Assembly (NCBI GenBank): GCA_902587125.1
Contig: CACIJW010000006.1
Location: forward strand, 26,731-90,730
DNA length: 64,000 nt
Direction of reading: 5' to 3'
Source: an uncultured Bacteroidota bacterium
Lineage (GTDB): Bacteria; Bacteroidota; Bacteroidia; Flavobacteriales; BACL11
The notes below the pieces were generated by a model, which was not told where the DNA came from, searched no databases, and saw only the letters and a list, made by a program, of their open reading frames with translations. Every line of letters starts with the position of its first letter. The first letter of the stretch is position 1. Shown piece by piece: positions 51,021 to 60,432 of this stretch. A program made the position numbers and the translations under genes.

Positions 51021-54000
51021 ATGTCTGGTGTTTTAAATTTCTTAACTAAAATTTTTGGAAACAAGTATGACAGTGATATCAACAAACTAAAGCCCATAAT
51101 AGAAAATATTAATGCAGAAGTTAAAAGTCTCTCGACTATAAGTAATGATGAACTAAGAGATACTACCCGTCAACTTAAACTTGAAATAAAAGAAAATACA
51201 TTAGAGCTCAATAAAAAAATTGATAATCTAAAAAAATCTATAGACAATACAAAAAATGAAAATGAAGCTGAAAATATTTTCAAAGAAATTGATGATATTG
51301 AAAAAGAAATAGTTAAAGAAAATGAAAAAAAATTAAAGGAAATTCTACCAAAAGCGTTTGCCGTTGTAAAAGAAACAGCTGTAAGATTTAAAAACAATAA
51401 AGAAATTATTGTTAATGCGACTGAGTTTGATATAGAGCTTTCTCAGAAAAAAGATTTAGTGAAAATTAATGGAGATAAAGCTATATACAGTAATAGTTGG
51501 AAAGCTGCAGGCAATAGGATAACATGGGATATGGTTCACTACGATGTCCAGCTAATTGGGGGTATTGTTTTACATGAAGGAAAAATAGCTGAAATGCAAA
51601 CTGGTGAAGGGAAAACACTGTCTGCTACACTACCAATTTATTTAAATGCATTAACTGGCCTTGGAGTTCATTTAGTAACTGTAAATAATTACTTAGCCAA
51701 AAGAGATGCAGAATGGATGGGGCCAATTTTTGAATTCCATGGATTAAGCGTTGATTGTATTGACAATCACTCTCCGAATTCCCAAATGAGACAAAAGGCA
51801 TATCTCGCAGACATAACCTACGGAACAAATAATGAATTTGGATTCGACTATTTAAGGGATAATATGTCTAGGAGAGTAGAAGATTTAGTTCAAAGAAAAC
51901 TTAACTTTTCTATTGTTGATGAGGTAGATTCAGTTCTAATTGATGATGCAAGAACACCTTTAATTATTTCTGGACCTACTCCTAAAGGTGATCAGCATGA
52001 GTATAACGAATTAAAGCATAAGGTAAATAGTCTTTTTTCTGAACAAAAAAAATATGTTTCCCAAATTCTTTTTGAAGCAAAGCAACTTATTAAAGATGGT
52101 GAAAGAGATAAAGGGGGATTTAATTTACTAAGAGCATTTCGTGGACTTCCAAAAAATAAAGCACTAATAAAATTTTTAAGTGAAGAAGGCGTTAGAGCGC
52201 TCTTACAAAAAACTGAAAATTTTTATATGCAGGATCAATCAAAGGAAATGCATAAGGTTGATGAAGAGCTTTTTTTCACAATAGATGAGAAAAATAATTC
52301 AATAGAGTTGACAGAAAAAGGTATTAATTTAATAACAAAGTTTACTGATGATAAGCACTTCTTTATAATGCCTGATGTTGGAGAAGAAATTTCAAAAATA
52401 CAAGCACTAAAACTAGGCGAGAAAGAAGAAATTAAAAGAAAAGATGAACTTATGAGAGATTTTTCAGTTAAAAGTGAAAGAATTCATAGTATTAATCAAC
52501 TACTAAAAGCATACACTCTTTTTGAAAAGGATACAGAATATGTTGTAATAGAAAATAAAGTCAAAATTGTAGACGAGCAAACAGGTAGAATAATGGAAGG
52601 CAGAAGATATTCTGATGGATTGCATCAAGCAATTGAGGCGAAAGAAAATGTTAAAATTGAATCAGCAAGTCAGACATATGCAACTGTAACTTTACAAAAC
52701 TACTTTAGGATGTATAATAAGCTTTCAGGCATGACTGGAACCGCTGAAACTGAGGCTGGTGAGTTTTGGGAAATATATAAGCTTGACGTAGTTGTTATCC
52801 CAACTAACAAGCCAATTCAAAGACAAGACAAAAATGATTTAGTATATAAAACAAATCGAGAAAAATACAATGCTATCATTGAAGAAATTGAAAAACTATC
52901 TAAAGCAGGAAGACCTATATTAGTTGGGACAACTTCTGTAGAAATTTCTGAACTATTAAGTAAAATTCTTACCCGAAGAAAAATTAAGCATAATGTACTG
53001 AACGCAAAGCTACACCAGAAAGAGGCAGATATTGTTGCAGAAGCTGGTAAAGAGAGTATTGTTACAATAGCAACTAATATGGCTGGTAGAGGAACAGACA
53101 TTAAACTCTCTGACAATGTAAAAAATAACGGAGGATTAGCTATCATTGGAACAGAAAGACATGACTCTAGAAGAGTTGATCGTCAGCTACGAGGTCGTTC
53201 TGGTCGTCAAGGTGATCCAGGTTCATCCCAGTTCTACGTATCTCTTGAAGATAATTTAATGCGTTTATTTGGTTCTGAAAGAATTGCAAAAATAATGGAC
53301 AGGATGGGACTGGAAGAAGGGGAAGTTATTCAGCATTCAATGGTTAATAAATCAATAGAAAGAGCACAAAAAAAAGTTGAAGAAAACAATTTTGGTATCA
53401 GAAAAAGATTATTGGAATATGATGACGTCATGAACCAACAACGTGAAGTAATTTACAAAAAAAGAAGATACGCTTTATTTGGAGATAGACTTTCTGTTGA
53501 AATTTCTAATATGTTTTTTGATACATGCGATTCAATTGTAAGTGCTCATTTTGATTCAAAAGATTTTGCAAACTTCGAATTGGACTTGATGAAATTTTTA
53601 TCTATTCAAGCTCCTATAAATGAAGAAATTTTTAAAAATATTGAAAAGAATGAATTAACGGATTTAGTTTATAAATCATGCTATGAAAATTATAAGTTAA
53701 AATCTGAAATTATTGCTCAGTCTACATTTCCAGTCATTGAAAATGTTTATAGATCACATTCTGGACATTATAAAAATATTGTAATTCCGTTCAGTGATGG
53801 AGTAAAAACAATGAATGTTGTTACTAATTTAGAAGAGGCATATGAAAGTAATGGGGAAAACATACAATTTAGCATTGAGAAAAGCATTACTCTTTCTATA
53901 ATTGATGATGTATGGAAAGAACATTTAAGAGAAATGGACGATTTAAAACAATCTGTGCAGAATGCTGTATATGAGCAGAAAGATCCTCTTCTAATTTATA

Positions 54001-54332
54001 AATTTGAATCTTTCGATCTTTTCAAAACAATGCTTGATAAAGTAAATAAAGAGATCATCTCTTTTTTAATCAAATCAAACTTACCAAATCAGTCTAATGT
54101 TCAACAAGAACAAATTCATAAACAACAAAACCTTCAAACAAGCAGACCTGAGCTCGCAGCACCAAATAAAGTTAACACATCAAATACTATACCGAAAACT
54201 CAACCTATAAGAGTAGAACAAAAAGTAGGAAGAAACGAGAAAGTTAAAATAACAAACGGTTCTGAAACGAAGGAACTAAAGTGGAAAAAAGCAAAACCAT
54301 TAGTAGATAGTGGGCAGTGGCAAAGAGTTTAA
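51021..54332 (+). CDS. secA: Preprotein translocase subunit SecA
   Basis: MQTGEGKTLSATLPIYLNALTG, VHLVTVNNYLAKRDAEWMGP, DEVDSVLIDDARTPLIISGP, NMAGRGTDIKLS, GTERHDSRRVDRQLRGRSGRQGDPGSSQFYVSLEDNLMRLFGSERI. Confidence 0.98.
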   Translation: MSGVLNFLTKIFGNKYDSDINKLKPIIENINAEVKSLSTISNDELRDTTRQLKLEIKENTLELNKKIDNLKKSIDNTKNENEAENIFKEIDDIEKEIVKENEKKLKEILPKAFAVVKETAVRFKNNKEIIVNATEFDIELSQKKDLVKINGDKAIYSNSWKAAGNRITWDMVHYDVQLIGGIVLHEGKIAEMQTGEGKTLSATLPIYLNALTGLGVHLVTVNNYLAKRDAEWMGPIFEFHGLSVDCIDNHSPNSQMRQKAYLADITYGTNNEFGFDYLRDNMSRRVEDLVQRKLNFSIVDEVDSVLIDDARTPLIISGPTPKGDQHEYNELKHKVNSLFSEQKKYVSQILFEAKQLIKDGERDKGGFNLLRAFRGLPKNKALIKFLSEEGVRALLQKTENFYMQDQSKEMHKVDEELFFTIDEKNNSIELTEKGINLITKFTDDKHFFIMPDVGEEISKIQALKLGEKEEIKRKDELMRDFSVKSERIHSINQLLKAYTLFEKDTEYVVIENKVKIVDEQTGRIMEGRRYSDGLHQAIEAKENVKIESASQTYATVTLQNYFRMYNKLSGMTGTAETEAGEFWEIYKLDVVVIPTNKPIQRQDKNDLVYKTNREKYNAIIEEIEKLSKAGRPILVGTTSVEISELLSKILTRRKIKHNVLNAKLHQKEADIVAEAGKESIVTIATNMAGRGTDIKLSDNVKNNGGLAIIGTERHDSRRVDRQLRGRSGRQGDPGSSQFYVSLEDNLMRLFGSERIAKIMDRMGLEEGEVIQHSMVNKSIERAQKKVEENNFGIRKRLLEYDDVMNQQREVIYKKRRYALFGDRLSVEISNMFFDTCDSIVSAHFDSKDFANFELDLMKFLSIQAPINEEIFKNIEKNELTDLVYKSCYENYKLKSEIIAQSTFPVIENVYRSHSGHYKNIVIPFSDGVKTMNVVTNLEEAYESNGENIQFSIEKSITLSIIDDVWKEHLREMDDLKQSVQNAVYEQKDPLLIYKFESFDLFKTMLDKVNKEIISFLIKSNLPNQSNVQQEQIHKQQNLQTSRPELAAPNKVNTSNTIPKTQPIRVEQKVGRNEKVKITNGSETKELKWKKAKPLVDSGQWQRV

Positions 54333-54341
54333 TTTTAATAT

Positions 54342-55421
54342 TTAGGACAAATATCTAAAATCCTCATTATTTTCTATTTTTTGTAGTAAAAAGTAAATGA
54401 GTTTAATCACACTTTCCACATCATTTTTACTAACAGTTTCAACAGTTGTGTGCATGTACTTTAAAGGCAGTGAAATTAATGCTGAGGCAACGCCACCTGT
54501 TGCAAAAGCAAATGCATCTGTATCAGTTCCAGTTGCTCTTGAAACCGCTCCTCTTTGAAATTTAATTTTATTTTCTTCAGCAACATTTATAACTTTATTT
54601 AGAAGATTGTTTTGGACTGCGGGACCATAAAAAACAACAGGTCCACTTCCACATTTTTGATCTCCCTGCTTAATTTTGTTCATCATTGGAGTTGTTGTAT
54701 CATGACAAACATCAGTTACGATGGCAACATTTGGCTTTATTGTTTCAACAATCATTTGAGCACCTCTCAGTCCTACCTCTTCTTGTACAGCGTTAGTAAT
54801 ATATAATCCAAATGGTAATTTTATTTTCTTTTCTTTTAAAATTCTAGCTACCTCAGCAATCATGAATCCTCCAATTCTATTATCTAATGCTCTGCCAACA
54901 TACATGCTGTCATTCAATTTTAGAAAATTATCTTCATAGGTAACAACACATCCAACGTGAACTCCAAGTTTTTCTACTTCTTCTTTTGAATTACATCCAC
55001 AGTCTAAAAAAATATTTTCTGGCTTAGGAGACTTCTCATTTGCTCTATCTCTTGTATGAATAGCTGGCCAACCAAAAACAGCTTTTACAATTCCCTTAGA
55101 TGTATGAATATTTACTCTTTTTGATGGTGCGATTTGGTGATCACTACCACCGTTTCTTCTTAAGTAAATATAACCTTCTTTTGTAATGTAGTGTACAAAC
55201 CATGAAATCTCATCTGCATGCGCTTCAATCACAACTTTATATTTTTCGTTTGGATTTATAATACCGACTACTGTTCCATATGTATCAACTATGTAATCAT
55301 CTATGTATGGTTTAATATAATCAAGCCACAGCTTTTGTCCAGAACTTTCAAAGCCTGTTGGAGAAGCTACATTTATATAATCTGATAAGAATTTCTCTGA
55401 TTTTTTATTTATTATTTTCAT
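54342..55421 (-). CDS. M42 family metallopeptidase
   Basis: ASPTGFESSGQKLWLDYI, VVIEAHADEISWFVHYI, GRALDNRIGGFMIAEV, YITNAVQEEVGLRGAQM, ATGTDTDAFAFATGGVASALISLPLKYMHTTVE. Confidence 0.95.
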   Translation of the reverse strand: MKIINKKSEKFLSDYINVASPTGFESSGQKLWLDYIKPYIDDYIVDTYGTVVGIINPNEKYKVVIEAHADEISWFVHYITKEGYIYLRRNGGSDHQIAPSKRVNIHTSKGIVKAVFGWPAIHTRDRANEKSPKPENIFLDCGCNSKEEVEKLGVHVGCVVTYEDNFLKLNDSMYVGRALDNRIGGFMIAEVARILKEKKIKLPFGLYITNAVQEEVGLRGAQMIVETIKPNVAIVTDVCHDTTTPMMNKIKQGDQKCGSGPVVFYGPAVQNNLLNKVINVAEENKIKFQRGAVSRATGTDTDAFAFATGGVASALISLPLKYMHTTVETVSKNDVESVIKLIYFLLQKIENNEDFRYLS

Positions 55422-57389
55422 TTAGATATTATTAAATTCGTTTAATCCCCTTATTAACCAATCTTTAAATTTATCAACAGTACCATAATCTTGATAGTTC
55501 GCACTTTCAATAAGTTGGTTTCCAGAATGGTCAATAAAAACGTAATATGGTTGTGAGTTTGTACCATATAAATTAGCTTGCAAAACCATCCATTTATCTC
55601 CAATTGTTCTAACTTTTTTAGGCTTACCAGCAAGAGTTGTCTCATACTGATTTTCTTCAGAAAGTTTAGTTCTTTCATCAACATAAAGAGACACTATAAC
55701 AATTTCGTTTTTTAAAATTTCTTTAACTTCATTATCAGACCAAACTTGCTCTTCCATTTTTCTACAGTTTACACATGCCCATCCTGTAAAATCAATCATA
55801 ACTGGAAGATTCTCTTTTTTAGCATGTTCTAATCCCTTTTCATAATCATGAAATACATATATCCCTTGCGGACCTAAATGAGTGCCAGATTTTAATTCAA
55901 TATTATTTTCTGTTTTATTTGTTGAGTTTGTTGAAAATCCATTTGGAGATTCACTATAATGCATAGGCGGTGGAAAAGCATTAATTAGCTTAAGAGGAGC
56001 TCCCCAAAGGCCTGGGATCATATAAATGGTAAATGCCCCTGTTATTATTGCTAAAGATAATCTTGTAACAGATAAATATTTTAAATCTGAGTCATGAGCA
56101 AATCTTATAAATCCTAGCAAATAAAATGTAAGTAACATAAAAATAACAACCCAGATTGCAATAAATAACTCTCTTTCAAGAAGGTGGAGTTGTAATACAA
56201 GATCAGCATTTGATAAAAACTTAAAAGCGAGTGCAATTTCTAAAAACCCAAGTGTTACTTTAACAGAGTTTAACCAACCTCCTGACTGTGGCAAAGAATT
56301 TAACCAGCCTGGAAATGCAGCAAAAATAGCAAACGGAATAGCAATTGCTAGCGAAAAACCTAACATTCCAATGATTGGTCCAAAATATCCTCCAGAGGCA
56401 GCTTCTACCAAAAGAGTACCAACTATTGGTCCAGTGCAAGAAAATGAAACTAAGGCTAAAGTAAATGCCATGAAAAAAATGCCAATATAACCTCCCTTGT
56501 CAGATGCTTTGTCAGATTTATTTATCCAAGATGAAGGTAATGTAAGATCAAAAGCTCCAAGAAATGAAGCACCAAATACTATCAATAATAAAAAGAAGGC
56601 TATGTTAAAATATACATTTGTAGCCATATTATTTAAAGCATCTGCTCCAAAAATATTTGAAACACCTACACCAAGAGCAACATAAATTATTATTATCGAA
56701 ATGCCGTATATTATTGCATTAAAAATTCCTTTAGATTTAGTTTTACTTGCTTTAGTAAAATATGAAACAGTCATAGGTATCATTGGGAATACACATGGAG
56801 TTAGTAACGCGGCGAAGCCACTTAAAAAAGAAATAAAAAATAAAAGCCAGAAATTTTTACTTTTTTTCGAAGCAGAATTACCTATTTTATTAACTGATTC
56901 TTCTGATAATGAGCTGCTCACAAAATTATGGGATTTATCTTCATTAAACTTAAAGTCAAACTCAATTATTTCTGGTGGCAAACATTGCTTTTCATCACAT
57001 GTCATAAAATATATATCTCCTTTAACTGAGAATGGTGATTTTTCATTAACTATTTCGATTTGTTGAACAAATACTGCTTTTTTCTTAAAAAACTTCAATA
57101 ACATCTCAAAGTTAGGGTCGTATGCTTCATTAGCATCATCCTCTTTAACTTTATCAATTAAATTAAAATTGGAACTTCCTTGAAACGTAAATTCTGTGGG
57201 TACAGGTCCATCTCCTTTAAGGTACTGAGAATATATATACCATCCATCGTCAATATTAGCAGTAAAAACTAACTCATATCTTTTATTGTCTATTTTATTT
57301 TTAGAAAACTCCCAGCTTACCGGATCATAAATCTGAGAGTTAGAGTTAAATGAAAATATGATTAATAAAAAAAATATATATCTTTTCAT
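55422..57389 (-). CDS. Thiol:disulfide interchange protein, DsbD family
   Basis: N-terminal periplasmic domain; GFAALLTPCVFPMIPMTVSYF; SCTGPIVGTLLVEAA; C-terminal thioredoxin VMIDFTGWACVNCRKMEEQVW. Confidence 0.95.
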   Translation of the reverse strand: MKRYIFFLLIIFSFNSNSQIYDPVSWEFSKNKIDNKRYELVFTANIDDGWYIYSQYLKGDGPVPTEFTFQGSSNFNLIDKVKEDDANEAYDPNFEMLLKFFKKKAVFVQQIEIVNEKSPFSVKGDIYFMTCDEKQCLPPEIIEFDFKFNEDKSHNFVSSSLSEESVNKIGNSASKKSKNFWLLFFISFLSGFAALLTPCVFPMIPMTVSYFTKASKTKSKGIFNAIIYGISIIIIYVALGVGVSNIFGADALNNMATNVYFNIAFFLLLIVFGASFLGAFDLTLPSSWINKSDKASDKGGYIGIFFMAFTLALVSFSCTGPIVGTLLVEAASGGYFGPIIGMLGFSLAIAIPFAIFAAFPGWLNSLPQSGGWLNSVKVTLGFLEIALAFKFLSNADLVLQLHLLERELFIAIWVVIFMLLTFYLLGFIRFAHDSDLKYLSVTRLSLAIITGAFTIYMIPGLWGAPLKLINAFPPPMHYSESPNGFSTNSTNKTENNIELKSGTHLGPQGIYVFHDYEKGLEHAKKENLPVMIDFTGWACVNCRKMEEQVWSDNEVKEILKNEIVIVSLYVDERTKLSEENQYETTLAGKPKKVRTIGDKWMVLQANLYGTNSQPYYVFIDHSGNQLIESANYQDYGTVDKFKDWLIRGLNEFNNI

Positions 57390-57400
57390 TAAAGTAAAAT

Positions 57401-58723
57401 TTAAATAGAATTAATACTTGCAATATACGTCTTTTTAGTTTTGCTAGTTACTTTGAATCTATCGTCAATTCTTTTGCCAATAACCCATACTAAATTAGAC
57501 TCTGAAAATAACAACCAAGTTGTATCCTTTTCAGAAATAGATATTTTTTCATCAACAAAAAAATCACTTAATTTTTTAAAATTTTTCATACCTAATGGGA
57601 TAAATTTATCTCCTTTATTCCAATTTCTTAGCAACAAAGGAAATCTAAGCTTATCAAAATCAAAAGATTCTGAAAAAGGATCATCAGTGATTAACATTTT
57701 AGTTGAAGTACTAAAGCTAATTTTTATGGGATAATCAATTTGTAAATCTTTCTTATAAATTTTTATGGTATCAAAATACTGATCTTTATTTATTTTATTG
57801 ATTATCAATTTATCTCTGTCAACAAGCAGTCTATAATGTTTAGAATAAAATAATTTCCCTGATTTTTTTTGCAAATAAGCTCTAATTATATTGCTTAGAG
57901 AATTTGTAAAACCATAATCTTTAATTGCCTCGTAGATAATTAAATTATCTTCTTTTAAATCTTTAATTTTAGAAATGTTTACATAAACTACATCAAATTT
58001 TTGAATCATTATTTTTTGAATTTCTAATTTGACAAGATTTTTATAAGTATCTGACAGATTTTTTAAGTTCTTAAAAGATTTATAAAAAATCTCTTCATAG
58101 TTTTCTGAAATACTACTAATAACTGGAATTAAATCACTTCTGATTTTATTTCTTTTATAACTTTTACTTTCATTGGATTTATCTTCTCTGTAATCAATAT
58201 CAAATTTTTTAGCGTATTCAAGAATCGAATTTTTTGAAGCAAATAAAAGAGGTCTGATAAATTTATCTCTTTTTAATGGTATTCCAGTCAGTCCTTCAAT
58301 TCCTGTTCCTCTACATATATTGATAAAAAATGTTTCAATACTATCATTTAAATGATGAGCAGTTAAAATAAAATCATATTCATATTTTTTTGAGAGTTCA
58401 TTAAACCACTTGTACCTAATTTGTCTACACTTCATTTGAACTGATTGAGATTTTTTAAAATTCATTTTTGAAATATCAAATTCCTTTGTGTGATATTTAA
58501 CTTTATTTTTTTTTGCTTTTTCTATTATAAATCTTTCATCATAATCTGAATGTTGGCCTCTTAACTTATAGTTACAGTGAGCAACGCTAAACTTATATTT
58601 ACAACTTAAAAGTAAGTTAAATAAAACAGAGCTATCAACACCTGCACTGTAAGCTAGAAGTAAATTATGAGAATTATCAAATAATTTATTTTTTTTAATA
58701 TGGTCGACAAATTGAACTTCCAT
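57401..58723 (-). CDS. tilS: tRNA(Ile)-lysidine synthetase
   Basis: NLLLAYSAGVDSSVLFNLLL PP-loop; VAHCNYKLRG; LTAHHLNDSIETFFINICRGTGIEGLTGIP; DKSNESKSYKRNKIRSDLIP; PLGMKNFKKLSDFFVDEKI. Confidence 0.95.
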   Translation of the reverse strand: MEVQFVDHIKKNKLFDNSHNLLLAYSAGVDSSVLFNLLLSCKYKFSVAHCNYKLRGQHSDYDERFIIEKAKKNKVKYHTKEFDISKMNFKKSQSVQMKCRQIRYKWFNELSKKYEYDFILTAHHLNDSIETFFINICRGTGIEGLTGIPLKRDKFIRPLLFASKNSILEYAKKFDIDYREDKSNESKSYKRNKIRSDLIPVISSISENYEEIFYKSFKNLKNLSDTYKNLVKLEIQKIMIQKFDVVYVNISKIKDLKEDNLIIYEAIKDYGFTNSLSNIIRAYLQKKSGKLFYSKHYRLLVDRDKLIINKINKDQYFDTIKIYKKDLQIDYPIKISFSTSTKMLITDDPFSESFDFDKLRFPLLLRNWNKGDKFIPLGMKNFKKLSDFFVDEKISISEKDTTWLLFSESNLVWVIGKRIDDRFKVTSKTKKTYIASINSI

Positions 58724-58724
58724 T

Positions 58725-60011
58725 TCAAAAAACAAAAACTGATTTTAATTTTTCAATACATTCATCATATTCTCTTGAAGGATCTGATTCAGATGTTATC
58801 GCACTTCCTACAGAAAATGAAAGATTAAAATCTTTTTGATCATATATAATTGTTCTAATAACTACATTAAAATCAAAATTATTTACTGAATCTATATATC
58901 CAATTGTGCCTGAGTAAATACCTCTATTAAAATCTTCAAACTTATCAATTAGTTGCATGGATCTAATTTTAGGTGCTCCAGTCATTGAGCCCATTGGAAA
59001 TGTCGAAGAAATAATTTTATCAAATGATAAACTCTGACAGACTTCACTTGTTACGGTAGATATCATTTGATTAATATTATTAAACGTAAAAACTTTACAT
59101 AGTTCTTCAACTTTGACACTATTTTTTTTTGCTGTTAATGATAAGTCATTTCTAACCAAATCGACTATCATTATGTTTTCAGAGATATCTTTTTCTGATT
59201 TTTCTAGTTTATTAATAAGATTCAAATTTTGATAAAGACTATTTGATTTTTTTATTGTCCCTTTTATTGGCTGTGAAATGAGTTTATTATTAGTTTTTTT
59301 TAAAAACCTTTCAGGACTAAAGGATAAAATTTTTAAATTTTTAAATTTAAACAAGCAAGAGAAAGGTGCCATGCATTTCTTGTTTGTCAATAGAAAAAAA
59401 TCTTCTGCACAAATTTCTTGTTTTGTTTTAAATTCGATACAATAATTTAGTTCATATACTTCTCCTCTTAGTATACAATCTTGAATTTGTTTAATTTTAT
59501 TTAGATAAGTAGATTTTTTTTGAGAACATGAAAAATTTAAATTAATCTTTTTTGAATTTTTTATGTGTATAGAGTTAATTTCTTCAATCACTTTATTACA
59601 ATCGGTGCAAGAGCTTTCTGACTCAAAAAAAATCTGATCATTTTTTTTGTAAATAATAAATTCAGGAACAAAAAAAAACATATTAGGAATGTTGAAAGTA
59701 TTGTGGTTTTTGGAATTAAGATTTTCAACTTCATTTTTAAGATTGTATGATAAAAACCCAAATTTCCAAAATGGGTTTTCTGCTATAAATTTATTAAGCA
59801 TAGTTATGGAATTATGAGAGGATTTTATTGACTTTGAAGCACTAAAAGCAAAGATAAAATCATATTCATAATAATACTTGGGTAACTTGTTTTTTTTAAT
59901 TTTATTTGAAAAAAAAAGTGCACTTTCTTCAAATGAATTCGAAAAATAAACAGCCTTTTTTATAAATTCTTTTTCATTATTTACATTAATTTGAACTGGT
60001 TTTAATCTCAT
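58725..60011 (-). CDS. pabB: Anthranilate synthase component I family protein, probable aminodeoxychorismate synthase component I
   Basis: SQPIKGTIKK (PIKGT), ENIMIVDLVRNDLSLTAK, FPMGSMTGAPKIRSMQLID, GIYSGTIGYID, GSAITSESDPSREYDECIEKL. Confidence 0.88.
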   Translation of the reverse strand: MRLKPVQINVNNEKEFIKKAVYFSNSFEESALFFSNKIKKNKLPKYYYEYDFIFAFSASKSIKSSHNSITMLNKFIAENPFWKFGFLSYNLKNEVENLNSKNHNTFNIPNMFFFVPEFIIYKKNDQIFFESESSCTDCNKVIEEINSIHIKNSKKINLNFSCSQKKSTYLNKIKQIQDCILRGEVYELNYCIEFKTKQEICAEDFFLLTNKKCMAPFSCLFKFKNLKILSFSPERFLKKTNNKLISQPIKGTIKKSNSLYQNLNLINKLEKSEKDISENIMIVDLVRNDLSLTAKKNSVKVEELCKVFTFNNINQMISTVTSEVCQSLSFDKIISSTFPMGSMTGAPKIRSMQLIDKFEDFNRGIYSGTIGYIDSVNNFDFNVVIRTIIYDQKDFNLSFSVGSAITSESDPSREYDECIEKLKSVFVF

Positions 60012-60033
60012 TCTTAAAATTACTCTTTTTTAC

Positions 60034-60041
60034 TATTTTTG
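60034..60041 (+). promoter_or_regulatory. Candidate -7 element TATTTTTG
   Basis: TAnnTTTG ending 4 nt before ATG 60046. Confidence 0.4.
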
Positions 60042-60045
60042 ATTA

Positions 60046-60432
60046 ATGAAAATAATAATTTTAATATTAATTTTTTTTTCTCTTGAAACTCTTGGGCAAG
60101 ACAAATTGATAAACTACAAATACGATAAGGAAATTGATAGTTTATTTCTAAAATTTAAAAAAATCAATCTTTCACAAAGCGGAATTCAAGCATACAGATT
60201 ACAAATTGCGTTTGCAAGTACAAAAAATGAAATTAATATTATGAAATTAAAATTTATTAAAAAATTTCCTAACATTCCAATCTATCTAAGCTACTCTGCC
60301 CCATACTATAAGTTGAGAGTAGGTAATTTTAGAACAAAATTAGAAGCAGAAAAAATCAAGAGTAAATTAATAAAAAATTACCCAGGTAGTTACATTGTGT
60401 CGGAATACATTAAGTTAAACTTACTTAATTGA
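60046..60432 (+). CDS. SPOR domain-containing protein
   Basis: Signal peptide; [63 protein letters not shown]. Confidence 0.85.
   Translation: MKIIILILIFFSLETLGQDKLINYKYDKEIDSLFLKFKKINLSQSGIQAYRLQIAFASTKNEINIMKLKFIKKFPNIPIYLSYSAPYYKLRVGNFRTKLEAEKIKSKLIKNYPGSYIVSEYIKLNLLN

Noticed and set aside
56701-57066. 121-aa + strand ORF antisense to the DsbD-family gene
   Set aside because: No family features; antisense to a well supported CDS.
58723-58735. Apparent overlap of tilS and pabB
   Set aside because: Disappears when tilS starts at MEVQF (ATG 58723) rather than the upstream codon.
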